Shown here: positions 42,678-52,529 of the stretch, piece after piece
Layout: each line of letters opens with the position of its first letter
Numbering within the stretch: position 1 is the stretch's first letter
Assembly: GCA_033558025.1 (NCBI GenBank)
Contig: JAUCEF010000003.1
Coordinates: forward strand, 62,001-126,000
Origin: Phytophthora sp. 'mugwort'
Lineage: Eukaryota; Oomycota; Peronosporomycetes; Peronosporales; Peronosporaceae
Direction: 5' to 3'
DNA: 64,000 nt
Made by a program: the position numbers and the translations under genes
Notes under the pieces: model-generated
Databases searched by the model: none
Told to the model about the DNA's origin: nothing
What the model saw: the letters and a program-made list of their open reading frames with translations, nothing else

Positions 42678-44723
42678 CTTCCTCCTGTTTTTTTGGGCAA
42701 TTCTTTTTTCGCGTTGTTTTTCTTTTTGGTACATTTTAAAACCGAGAGTTCGCCTGAAATCGTTTTCAACAGGTATTATAATAAAGAATGCGCTGCAACG
42801 ACACATATTACAAGACTCAAACCGAAAGCACAATTAAACGCAAATGATCAGGCAGGACGGATTGGCAATTGCACCCGCGCCCATGCCTTCGTCTCTAGGA
42901 GCTGCAAGCTCACGTTCTATTGAAACGATGCGATGCACAGCTTGCACCACAACCTTCGGGTCTACCGGAAAAGAAACAGGAAGTGCTCCAGCTTTGCGAA
43001 GTTTCTGCTTCTTTGCACGCGGCAGTGGGAACTTATTGGACCCACCCGCCTTCGTGGTGCACTCGAGCACCTTTTGCAGACTTAAGAAAACATCATCTAG
43101 GGTCTCTGACGCCAGTGCTAGGAACGCAGCTTTCACCTCGCAAAGCAGCTCGTTAATGTTGCGGCACTCACTTCGATATTGTAGGCTTGGATCGATGCAA
43201 AGAACCCCAAGTCCAATACATTTAAATCCGGCGAGTTCGGCGGCTGAAACTGCATGCGGATGTCCCACCCGTTTGCCGTTCCAGCCCCCCCACGATGTCA
43301 GGATCTTCAACCAGCCCGTGCGGCGTAGCGTTATCTTGCTGGATGTAGATTGGCTCGGACTTGCTCTCTTGGGGCCACCTCGACTTGGCTGGGATGACCC
43401 GTGTCAATATGTACTCTATATACACGTCACGGTTGATGCTAGGCAGGTTCATGGTGCCGGTGCTCCTTTGGGACGGTTTCGGCTGCTTCTGATGGCCTTG
43501 GTTTCCTCAGTGAAAGGCCAGATGCCCAACTTCCCATCGAAGATCACCTGACCAAGTTGATGAAACCTACAATATCATGCTTCTCGGGGTATACAAAAAA
43601 AGAGGTCAGTCAATGTAGTTCAGCCAACAGCATTGAGGTGAGAGCAGCGATACATACCTGGGGCGAGCAACGGCGGCGAGGAACATTGTTTTTCCGATTA
43701 ACCGTTAGCTTTCGGGTCCGGTGAGGCGGATCTTCGCCATCAAACAGGTAATAAGTCTTCCTGTCGACATCTTCATTAAACCATTTCTCGTCCACATGCA
43801 CAATGTAGTGCATGTGGACGAATTTAGGTCCGGCGACGGAGCCAGCGACACGATCTACAGCCAACTTGAGTCGAGCTAGCTTGTTGGAGTCGGTGAGAAT
43901 TGGGTACAGACGGTTACGATGGCGACGGAGAACCCTGTTTTCCGCAAGCATCGCACAAACCGTGCGGCTGACGCCCAGAGCGGCTGTCAGCGTCTGCTTT
44001 GTCCGTCGGAGTTCCTTGGGGATGGCGGCAATCGTAACCTTCAGCGCCGCGTTGTTGTAGCCTTGCAAGAAGCGTGACCTTCAGGCAGCAGCGCACGTTG
44101 CCCACCACCTCGAGAGTTTCTGGTGCTTCGGTAGCGCTTCCAGATCCTCTCGACGGTGTGGCGGTGCACACTAAAATGGATGGCGGCTCTCATGGTGTCG
44201 TCGTGGCGCAGCCTTCCTCCTATGCTTTGCGAGATAAGGAAGTGAATCACAGCAAGGCGCTCGTTGTCGGAGAGATTATTCTTGGAGCGGGAAACCATCG
44301 GAGGAACACAGCAGGGGACACAATGCCGAGGAAGTGAGCTGTAGAAAGCAGAATTGAGAATGGAAGAGGTGTGTTTGACGATTTTCTCGTATCTTGCGAA
44401 TCCTCATGCTTTTTCGGCGCTCAAAAGCATTCCGTCAATCAGCGTCTCCGGAGGTTCTCGTGCACCAATCAGCGGTCGCAGCGCGAGCGTTTGAGGAAAA
44501 CTAGAAGCGTCTCCTTTTCTTGTGCTAAAAAATGGCGCGAAGGTTTTTCCACGTTCTCGGTGATAACGTTGCTCAAACTGACTCAATTCCTGCGATTAAA
44601 AAACCTTGTGAAAGCTTTGGCATCGGGGGCCAATTGAAGATTGATCAGATGGATCCCGCATGCATCTACCGGTTTTGGAGGCCGTTTTTTAAATGTCCCA
44701 AAATACAAAAAAACAGGAGGAAG
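42678..44723 (-). mobile_element. Tc1/mariner-like DNA transposon
   Basis: The termini CTTCCTCCTGTTTTTTTG (left, from 42678) and its inverted copy (right, ending 44723) match over 18 bases, and both are flanked by TA (42676-42677, 44724-44725). A second, less exact inverted match follows inside (TTTTTGGTACATTTTAAAACCG against TTTTGGGACATTTAAAAAACGG). Length 2046 bp. It carries a decayed transposase on the minus strand. It sits directly behind the Crinkler-like fragment. Confidence 0.8.
42837..44298 (-). pseudogene. Decayed Tc1/mariner-like transposase
   Basis: Minus strand. MVSRSKNNLSDNERLAVI and an HTH region with TVERIWKRY start at 44298. KQTLTAALGVSRTVC and RLYPILTDSNKLARLK follow at about 43990-43870. 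The catalytic regions are HYIVHVDEKWFNED (first Asp, about 43790), IYIQQDNATPHG (second Asp, about 43340) and PPNSPDLNVLDLG (third acidic region, about 43240). The C-terminal part runs to 42837 and ends with a basic PRAKKQKLRKAG stretch. Several frame changes, at least near 44070, 43600 and 43300, disable it. Confidence 0.75.
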
Positions 44724-44725
44724 TA

Positions 44726-45947
44726 ACTTGTTTTTTTTGTGAAGGCAGTTGGGATTATTCATTGGATAAGACATGGTATTTTTTCTATGTCGCTCAATAC
44801 ATACTTTTCTGCATTTCTGCAGCCCTCGGACAAGATCCAAGCGTCAAAGAAGGACCTGTAGTAATTCGCGTTGTGGGTAGACTATATTGTCTGGTTCAGT
44901 TTATCCTGCTGGCTTTCGGAACACGAGACGTGGGCACATTCGTGAAGAGCAGGATCAAGAAAACCGCCAGCCACCTCCACCAGAACTGCCACAGTCTCAG
45001 CGATTGAGTCCGCAAGAAGGAAAAAGAAGAAAAAAGAAAGCCAGAAAGAAAGAGACAAGAAAGCAACGAGAGCAACAAAATCCATTCTGTCTGACTACTC
45101 CTTGGCGTGAGCTTGAATAGATTTACTTTAATTCGTTTACTACATATTAGTACTTGCAACTAATTCCTGCTTGAAAAGATCATATCAAACTGCAGAGGAC
45201 GGCTGTGGTTTACTTGTTCCTCAAGTGCGCACGCCGCCGCCGTGTTCGCCTGCATCGTATCCTGGTCCGCGTGACTCACCCATCGTGGAAACCAACAATA
45301 AGGACGGCGTGTCTACGCTGCCTCATATCTAGAAGGTGCTCGTTAATTGCGCACGCCTTCCGTAAGAACGAAAAGCCGCCATGGTCTATTAAACCATTTT
45401 CGCAAGACGCAATGTATTGAATTGAATAAGTTGAGGTGGGGTGAGTTTGATGCAAGGAGTCTATTATCATACACCAGTCTTTGAAACTCTTCACAGTGTG
45501 TCGTCGAGACAATCCCCACACATATGAGTTAAGTGTTACTGAATGCGGTTATAACTCCCTTTAATTATACTTTTTATTCTGATAAATATAAAGTCTATAG
45601 TATATAAAGATGCCTTATTCTCCTGAGAAAAACCTAGATAATAAGAGCGCATCAAAGAAAATCCAAAGCGCAACTACATCAAAACGAGAGAAACGCGCCT
45701 CGCTAAGCAATGGGAGTACGACGAGAAGCATCGTGAGCAACTAAATGCTCAAAAGCGCAAGGCCTATGCAAAAAACAAAGCGAACTTAATCAACGTAAAA
45801 TGCGAACCTATAGTGGAAACGACCTTAATTAATTAATTAATTAATTCAAGCTTTTTTATATCTGGGGCTGAATGTAAAGACAACCTGAGCGAAGAAGTAT
45901 AGAATATAAAGTCGACCACGCAACTAATACATATAGGCAAAGATATA
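44726..45947. other. Spacer between two DNA transposons, no clear gene
   Basis: A plus-strand frame at 44693-45007 and a Lys/Arg/Gln-rich frame at 44887-45120 (RRKKKARKKETRKQREQQ) could be decayed protein sequence, perhaps from the gene interrupted at 42678. A minus-strand frame at 45276-45521 has no certain match. A TTAA microsatellite (about five units) lies at 45826-45846. Confidence 0.35.
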
Positions 45948-46263
45948 TACCGAATGAGAGATATCATAACGCGCACCTGATCTGCAGCGCGGTTGTGGGT
46001 TCAGAAAATTACACACGACGGGACATCTGCACCAGCACATTTTGTCCAATTGTGTCCCGCATAGGACACAGCCAATGATTGACGCAGGCGTTTGGACACG
46101 CGCCCACCGATGCTCATCACTCACTGTCAGCGCTGGATTCACCGCGTCAAGAAACTTATTCCCTGCCCACACAGTCAAGATGCGCTGCCGCATCTCGCTC
46201 CACCGCTCGCCCCTCAGCTGCTGACTACCTGTGTTGTGTTCCTGTAGGTGGCGCACAAGACGT

Positions 46264-46326
46264 ATCACCGTAGTTTAACGGAAAAGCGCCCGAAAGGGGG
46301 AAGAGGGTTCGATTCCACCCGGTGAT
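46264..46326 (+). tRNA. tRNA-like sequence lacking an anticodon loop, inside pogo-like element 2
   Basis: The acceptor ATCACCG pairs perfectly with CGGTGAT (7 bp). TA is at positions 8-9 and the D arm is GTTT-AACGGAA-AAGC. The T loop is TTCGATT in a partly mismatched stem. The D-T interval is only 15 bases and forms CCC-GAAA-GGG in place of an anticodon arm. Homologous to 31091-31154 (shared GGAA(G/A)AGC(T/G)CCCGAAAGGG and GGTTCGATTCCACCC). It lies opposite in strand to the transposase. Confidence 0.5.
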
Positions 46327-46351
46327 TTATTTCAGCTCCTGATTACGACAT

Positions 46352-47898
46352 CTATCTACACCTCCGCCTCCAACATTGGCTCGTCGTCTTCTTCCGCGCG
46401 CACAACGTCGACGTCCTTCGGTGCGTCGACCGAGCCCGTTGAAATGGCGCCTGCACGAAGGAGCTGCACGAGGGAGCTCCAGTCTGGCTGACGCGCTTCA
46501 ACAGTACGGCTGGGGATTCTGATGTCTGTGGGCCCGGAGAGCAGGAGCTGCTATGTTTTCCGGAAGCCACCGATGATTGCCGACACTGACAGCGCCGCCC
46601 ACGCGCGCTTGACCCAGCGGATGACGTCAGCGCGCTTTGGCGGCACCATCTTGAACGCGACGCCGGGTCCAGCAGCACGAACCTGAGCGAGGAGGAATTC
46701 GACCCATTGCTTGCGCAGGTATTTTTTGAGCGGCCGGTTCCATGCGATATCGGCGGGCTGACATGCGTACGTGTAGCCAGGTGGGACGCGCATGAGCTCG
46801 ATGTTGAGAAGGCGGGAAAAGATGATGACGTCCTCGCGCCAGTGGCCCGAGAAGTCCTCCCAGAATAAGAGGACAGGATCGTGCATGTTTGCACGCTTCC
46901 CGATGTGATAATACAGGAACTGAATAGACACTCGCTGTCCACCACCCGGCCGCGTTACCATGCAGCTGCACCCCGTCCCGAAGCGGTCCCAGTTCACCCC
47001 AGAGATGGCGGCCAATGCCGTGTCGTACGGCCGCATTCTCCACAGCTGTATCAGCCCTGGTGGATCGCCGCGCCTTGAAGACGATGAAGGGGTCAACCTT
47101 GTTGCCTTCACTGTCCCCAAGAAGCATCACAGTGACGCGCTCTTTCGTGTTGCCCGTGCACTTCACCCAGACGGTCTTCGCACCTCTAGCGACCACTGTG
47201 GTTGCCGGAACGTACTCGTAGTTCACCGCTAAAGATCTGTCACAGATTAGATGGCAGCATATACAAATATCAGATTAAGTGAGCAACGTACCGGTTTGGT
47301 CAGGGTTAAAGACCTTTGTGACGCCCAAAGCTGTCATCTTGTCGCGCACCTGCTTGCCAAACGCAACAGCAGCTTGGGCCGCGTCCTCGGGTGTCCTCTG
47401 ATCATCTCGTGTGCGCCGTCGAATGGATAGTCGGTGACGGCGGAGGAAGTGTTAGCGCCATGTCCATGAAGCCGTAAAGGGCCCAGGCGAGCGGCGGCAG
47501 GTTTCGTAGAGCTCCTCGCTTGGAGCCGCAGCATGAGCTCCGTCACTGGGACGCCACCAGCGCGTAGCTCGTTCACCCAGCGGACGAGCTGCTCTTCCGC
47601 CGCGGGTGTCAACATCGTGCCCACACCGGGGCTCCTGTCTTGACAGTGAAGCTGCGCGCCGCCACTGCACTTTGCCTCAATCACGTCCCTGGCCTCCTTC
47701 CATGAGTAGCAAAGCCGCCTCTTGTCATTAACTTTGTTGGGTGGAGGCCAGGAAAAATTGAGCGATGGCTGCGGCCATGGGCTTGCCGTCAAGGAACTGG
47801 ATAACGCGTAGCCTGAACTCGTAGGTAACGGCCACCCGCTTATATTGCCGCGGCCTAGAGCCGCTTCCAGACAGTCGGGTGCGTCTTGTTCGAGCCAT
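46352..47898 (-). pseudogene. pogo-like DDE transposase, frame-broken, with one intron
   Basis: Start at the ATG at 47898 (MARTRRTRLSGSGSRPRQYK, a basic N-terminus, then helical RLRVIQFLDGKP). Shifts occur near 47740 and 47515. The first Asp lies in VTKVFNPDQT just before a 63-nt intron (GTACGT...CTTTAG, 47291 to 47229) that rejoins exactly to AVNYEYVPATT. The second Asp is in FWEDFSGHW (about 46860) and the third in CQPADIAWNRPLKK (about 46760). The protein ends with acidic RAEEDDEPMLEAEV (46352) after another shift. It is the best-preserved pogo-type transposase here and the reference for decoding the one at 3731-5161. Confidence 0.8.
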
Positions 47899-47965
47899 TT
47901 CTGGCAATGGAATTGAGTCCGATTGGAGGATGCCACCAGAATGGTTGGCTATCACTGTAGGTTGC

Positions 47966-48098
47966 GTTATGATATCGCGCGTTGGGTCAGTGGGCGTTAT
48001 GATATCTCGTCTTCCATGCCATTTGGTCAGCGCGTCCTGATTGGCCAATTTTACTGTGGTTTATGATATCTCCGCGCGTTATGATATTTCTTATTCGG
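47966..48098 (-). repeat. Right TIR and subterminal GTTATGATAT repeats
   Basis: The TIR core GTTATGATAT occurs at 47966-47975, 47996-48005 and 48078-48087, with a variant TTTATGATAT at 48060-48069. The left end has a single copy. Iterated cores upstream of the transposase suggest multiple transposase-binding sites. Confidence 0.7.
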
Positions 48099-48100
48099 TA

Positions 48101-49034
48101 CCGTAAGTATCCGATCAAGTGAGACAGAAAATGTTGGTCGAAACCAAATCAAAAATAAAACCTCGTTAGGTTTTTTGTGAAGTAACGCTTTTCCGCCAGT
48201 GTCACCCGTCCGGCACATCGAAACGTGTGAGCCTCAAATCATATCACTTATTAAAGGGTTTACATGTTTTAGAAGGGGGGCGGCACTTGGGCGCTTGATG
48301 TCTCACTTGAGCCGTGTTATCACTCGATCCGACAAATACGGTAGTGACCATGTTTGATTATGAAATTGAAGGACTAAAGAGATTAAATATTCACCCAATC
48401 AAGTGGGGAGGTAAATACCGAGTCAAGGTTAAAGGTAAGACCGGTAGGATGACAAATATATTAGCAACTTATCGTGCCCCAGCAACCTGAAGCGTGTGGC
48501 TGAGCTCTATAAAGTCATGGTACTTGACGAGAGCAGACTGTAGCGCGACACCGTGTCCTTGCTTCAAATCTTCTTAGATAGTACTTGAAGTAACAGTAAC
48601 AACGGATTTTCAACACTATTGTAGGAGTGTCCCCGCTCGGCATCAAATAGGTAATTAGAGGCCAGGAGCTTACCTTAAGAACCTGGAAAAGTCACCCGTA
48701 TTTCAGTCGCTGCGGCCCCATTTCACTGCATATTATCGCCAGCGAAAACGCTAGCGGCGATCAAAGGCGCAACATACATGTTTACATGAGAGCCTCTGTA
48801 CAAGCTTTTGGCCAGACATCTAGCACCCAAACAAACATCCAAAGCCAAGTCGCTTGGTGGCCAATTATCAGAATTTACGGCACAAAATACGTTATATTCC
48901 CAGGATGCTCATGCGATATAAGATTAAGACCTATCATTCTCCGCTACACGCGTGGGACTGTCTTCACGACTTTACCCATCAATAGCAGTATACATTTCGT
49001 TCAAAACCTTGTTGGTCGTAATTTAGTCTTGAGT
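48101..49034. other. Intergenic, nothing recognised
   Basis: No motif-bearing frame. The plus-strand frame at 48786-49286 partly overlaps, antisense, the end of the 49035-50906 gene and is not called. Confidence 0.5.
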
Positions 49035-50906
49035 TTATCTTGTAGTTGGGATGCCAGTGTCATCATTGTGTGCATGAACCACTTGTGCGGCTTCCATCGC
49101 AAATTTACGCAACTGTGTCTCGAGGTCACCAAAACTGAAGTTTGCAAAAGGTTCGAAGTAGAAGTGTTTGTTTTTCTCAGTCATATCGGCCACGCCATAG
49201 CAAGTCTGGCCCTTAGTAAAGCCGTTCAGGGCTGGATGCACATCGATTTTGTAGTGGATTTTCTTGGAAGTATTTCGAAACGATAGCAGGTGAGTCCAAT
49301 AAATCGCGTCAGGGTATCCATCAGCCTCAGGCGCATCCAGGGTTGGTGCAGGTGTAACGAGGCCGTTCAGTAACTCCTGCTCGACCTCCTCCAAGGTGGG
49401 TTTGGTGTGTCCACCAGGTCGAGTGAGCAGCAACTTCTGCTTGGCACGAAGAGCAGCGAGAGTCTTGAGATGTACCCTCTGGCGCTTGGTTTCGCCCGTG
49501 AGTTTGCGAGTATTTCGATGCAAGAAGAGCACTTCGCCGTTCGCATCATGTTGCACCATGGCAATACCGCAAAAGGAATTGTTAAAGGCTTTACCGGCGA
49601 TAGCAGGTGGCACATCAATCATGTGAAACGGTGACTTCAGCTTAAGCCAAGCCAACCGAAAAAGATCCTTATCGCCGTGCACCAATTTGAACGTCTGGAA
49701 GAAGTTCGGCTTATGAAAAATGTAGAAGTTCACCAGCTCTAGCGACGCGCTGTGTCGTCGCCGGTCAATCACTAGCTGCCCGCTCTCCTGCTCGAACATA
49801 TTCACGAACCGTTGATCTAGTAGCTCCCACAGCAGCGACTGACCGTGAATATTAAAGATCGTATGTCGTGGATGCCAGAAATCCGGCCAGAAAATGGCAC
49901 CAGTGACATTGAACTCTTGCGTTTCAAAGAGGAAACTCGGGTCTCTCACCGGTACATTATCAGAGTCGAGAAACAGAATTTTCTCGAAGAAACTATGATA
50001 AATCGCAAACACTTTTGCGCCAAATCCCGTCGCTTTTTTGTCGTCAATCTCACGAAAACTCATCCCCCCGTTCGATTCTGCAAGTTGTTGTAGAGGAACG
50101 AGCGACCCCGGAGCCGCCTCCATCTCTTTCGGTCGATACCACAACTCAATCGGTAATTTACACCTGAAAACTTCTGTTAACGCTCGAAGCGACGCATATG
50201 CACTCGGCACCATCTTCGGATACACGACCATGACAATCCCTTTCGACCCGTCGCAACTCGTCCCCACGTGCGGCAAGGTAAAACCCGGTACTAATGCTTT
50301 ACTCACCGCCTTCTTCGCAATAATTGGGAAATTCACGAAATCCTCCGCATCGAAACATCGAAACTGACCTTCGGGTCGCACACTTCGACAATATCGTCGC
50401 ATGACTCGGAATCGCTCCTTGGTCTTTCTGTCCTCCACCTCACAATATCCTGATTGCGTGTGCTGCACCTGCATGTGACAGGGTTTGTCCAGACGCGGCA
50501 GTCTTGGGCCGTACGGACTGCAATTGTCTGTCGCTCGCCAGCCGATGCAGCGGAGCTCTCGAAGTCGGTTAGGACCCTGTGGGAGCATCTTGACGTTGCG
50601 CGCGTGCTCCTCCGCTAGGGCAATTGCAGTTGCATCTGATTGGGAGTTGGCGGAAGAGTGGACCGCGTCGAATGCTTCGTCTATTGGTAAGGAATCGGCT
50701 GGAGACAAGGGGCGAGTGTACAGGATGAAGGCAACGAGTCCGCAGACGTAGAGCACGCCGCAGTAAAGCAATACCTGCGGCCATCGGCTGGGCGCGGCAG
50801 CTCTGAGTGTGTTGGTCCTGGTATGGCGTGGCAGCAGCGAGGTCTCCGAGGGCGGAGAACCCGGAGCAGCAGGACCCGCACGCAGACGGGTGGAAGCTTG
50901 GTCCAT
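49035..50906 (-). CDS. Mnn1-like glycosyltransferase family A (623 aa)
   Basis: Intronless and intact. The 43-residue cytoplasmic tail is Arg/Pro-rich and the anchor lies at about residues 44-62. The six-Cys module is complete (Cys 120, 129, 143, 155, 173, 184; LRCIGWRATDNCSPYGPRLP). The catalytic domain has KILFLDSDNVPVRDPSFLF (DSD at 314-316; the sisters have DAD), MFEQESGQLVIDRRR, LVHGDKDLFRLAWLKL (GDKD at 411-414) and VQHDANGEVLFLHRN. A Lys/Arg-rich insertion (RQRVHLKTLAALRAKQKLLL) follows the FLHRN block and is specific to this copy. It is inferred to be a Golgi GT71-type mannosyltransferase. Confidence 0.9.
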   Translation of the reverse strand: MDQASTRLRAGPAAPGSPPSETSLLPRHTRTNTLRAAAPSRWPQVLLYCGVLYVCGLVAFILYTRPLSPADSLPIDEAFDAVHSSANSQSDATAIALAEEHARNVKMLPQGPNRLRELRCIGWRATDNCSPYGPRLPRLDKPCHMQVQHTQSGYCEVEDRKTKERFRVMRRYCRSVRPEGQFRCFDAEDFVNFPIIAKKAVSKALVPGFTLPHVGTSCDGSKGIVMVVYPKMVPSAYASLRALTEVFRCKLPIELWYRPKEMEAAPGSLVPLQQLAESNGGMSFREIDDKKATGFGAKVFAIYHSFFEKILFLDSDNVPVRDPSFLFETQEFNVTGAIFWPDFWHPRHTIFNIHGQSLLWELLDQRFVNMFEQESGQLVIDRRRHSASLELVNFYIFHKPNFFQTFKLVHGDKDLFRLAWLKLKSPFHMIDVPPAIAGKAFNNSFCGIAMVQHDANGEVLFLHRNTRKLTGETKRQRVHLKTLAALRAKQKLLLTRPGGHTKPTLEEVEQELLNGLVTPAPTLDAPEADGYPDAIYWTHLLSFRNTSKKIHYKIDVHPALNGFTKGQTCYGVADMTEKNKHFYFEPFANFSFGDLETQLRKFAMEAAQVVHAHNDDTGIPTTR

Positions 50907-51279
50907 TGTTACAGACTGAAGCGCGGGACAATCACCATGAAAGGGTTAATTGTTTTAGTTCGAAGTACTACGTAGAATGGATAGTAGCCAATAAGAATGT
51001 GTTGTCTAAATAGCATCCATGTACAGACAATCCTCTCCGCTGTGATAGTGTCGGGGATATAACGCATTATTACTAGCTGGATTTATTACAAGGCGGAACT
51101 GTACCTTGAAAACTGGTACATTCTGACTTCCTGTTCGTTGTGACCGCAGTTCATTAGGTCGGTTGCGAATGCAACGCTGGTGGTTGGTTAGCACCAATGC
51201 TCCCTCCGCTTTTCATTGAGAAGTCAAAGAAGCCCCGCGCTTCCAGTAAAAATACGGCAGCCGAGCGCAGCTACACTTA
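50907..51279. other. Upstream region of the 623-aa gene up to the Harbinger element
   Basis: No frame with motifs. It should contain the promoter of the 49035-50906 gene, but no core element could be assigned with confidence. Confidence 0.5.
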
Positions 51280-51442
51280 GGGAATGTTTCATTCGGGGGT
51301 AAGTTAACTGGGGCAACTTTCTCGACCAATCAGAGCCCTGTATTTTTGCCCCCAGCTGCCCTGATCTTTTGGCCAGGACACCTGAGGCAACTTCGGCAAA
51401 TTAATCCCTATTAAATCCGATTTGCTACTTTAGAAGCACTGG

Positions 51443-52412
51443 TTGTCATCAATCGCAAAGTTTCTGGCTTGGACAGTCATGGAGGGCATGCCTGACGAGC
51501 TTCGTGCCATCTTAGGTAGTCCAGCACTAACTACCAGTTCGTCCGCCCTGTCGCACGCATACCAACAGCAGGGGTGGGCACATCGTGCAGCGGATCGCCG
51601 GAGGAACCTGCTCAGGATCATGCGCAAGATCAGACCCCGACACGAATTCTTAACTGGACTGCGGAAGATGTACGTTGGTCATAATTCTTACTGCTAAGCA
51701 TTACTAACGTTTTCTATGTGTCCCTGTAGACGTTCAAGCTGCTCAAGCTAAGGTTTAAGGACGTAGCGATCCTTGAGAAGTTTGCTACTCATCGGGGACG
51801 GGAAAATCTTGTCAAAGTTCAGTTAGTATGACTATATGAACGTCAACTAATCCCTCTTTTACTTGGCGTTCTAGAAAGAAAAAAAAGACGAAGACGACAA
51901 TTGGGAGCTAGTTGCAGCTGCATTTCCTACCCGGAGTGCTGCAAAACTCCTCGATCGTCTAAAGACACTCGTCAAGCAATACAAGGTTTGCTGTATTCAT
52001 TGATCTGACCCCGAGATTTTGTCACTAATTTATACTCTACGCTTTGTATTTATCAAATTGATTTAGCGACTCACGCAAGAAATTTTTACAGCAACCGGAA
52101 ATCGCAAGGGACCCAAATATCCCATGTATTGGGATCTACTTGTAAACTGCTCCGTTTCCTGGCTTGCGTGACCTCACGGTGGGAGGATCCCATGTTGAAA
52201 CGCCAGAAGCGGCAGGAGGGGATTTAACTGAAGAAACCCGGGACTCCAATGCTTCTGGACCTCCTCCAAGCAAGAAGCAGAAGGTTTGTGGCACCAGCAA
52301 AAAGGTTGCTACAGACGCACCTGTTGCCCGAATTTGGGAGTCAATCGAGAAGTTTATTGGAATGATGGGGCCTCGAGAGAACGAAGTTGCCATAGTGCCA
52401 CCTGCGGTCTAA
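51443..52412 (+). pseudogene. Harbinger Myb/SANT-like accessory protein, fragmented
   Basis: Pieces on the plus strand are MPDELRAILGSPALTTSSSA and WAHRAADRRRNLLRIMRKIR (51480-51690), then NWELVAAAFPTRSAAKLLDR with KTLVKQYK (about 51900-51985, a trihelix/Myb-like motif), and KGPKYPMYWDLL (about 52110). They are separated by A/T-rich gaps that may be short introns (51690-51730, 51820-51880, 51987-52065). A linker and a helical KKQKVCGTSKKV tail reach 52412. In Harbinger elements this protein helps nuclear import and end recognition of the transposase. Confidence 0.55.
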
Positions 52413-52529
52413 CGTAAGATTGCTTCGCTCCGTTCGGATCTGTAATCTGTAAATACCAAATTCGATGCTCTAGCAGATGCCGTTGGAGAGCTAGTACAGC
52501 ATCTTCGAAACTCAACTCAGTAGGTTCTA

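Larger units (their letters stand above)
45950..48098 (-). mobile_element. pogo-like DNA transposon 2 carrying a tRNA-like sequence
   Basis: The termini are 25-bp inverted repeats starting CCGAAT(G/A)AGA(G/A)ATATCATA and ending ACGCGC (45950-45974 and the complement of 48074-48098, two mismatches). They are flanked by TA on both sides (45948-45949, 48099-48100). Length 2149 bp. The transposase is on the minus strand with one 63-nt intron. A tRNA-like sequence lies between the transposase stop and the left TIR. It is the same superfamily as the element at 3511-5264 (shared CCG ends and transposase motifs), but the TIR sequences differ. Confidence 0.88.

Noticed and set aside
42844..43551. 235-codon plus-strand frame
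   Set aside because: It is the exact antisense of the Tc1/mariner-like transposase, whose minus-strand reading has catalytic motifs.
48786..49286. 166-codon plus-strand frame
   Set aside because: It overlaps the end of the 49035-50906 glycosyltransferase on the other strand and has no motif.
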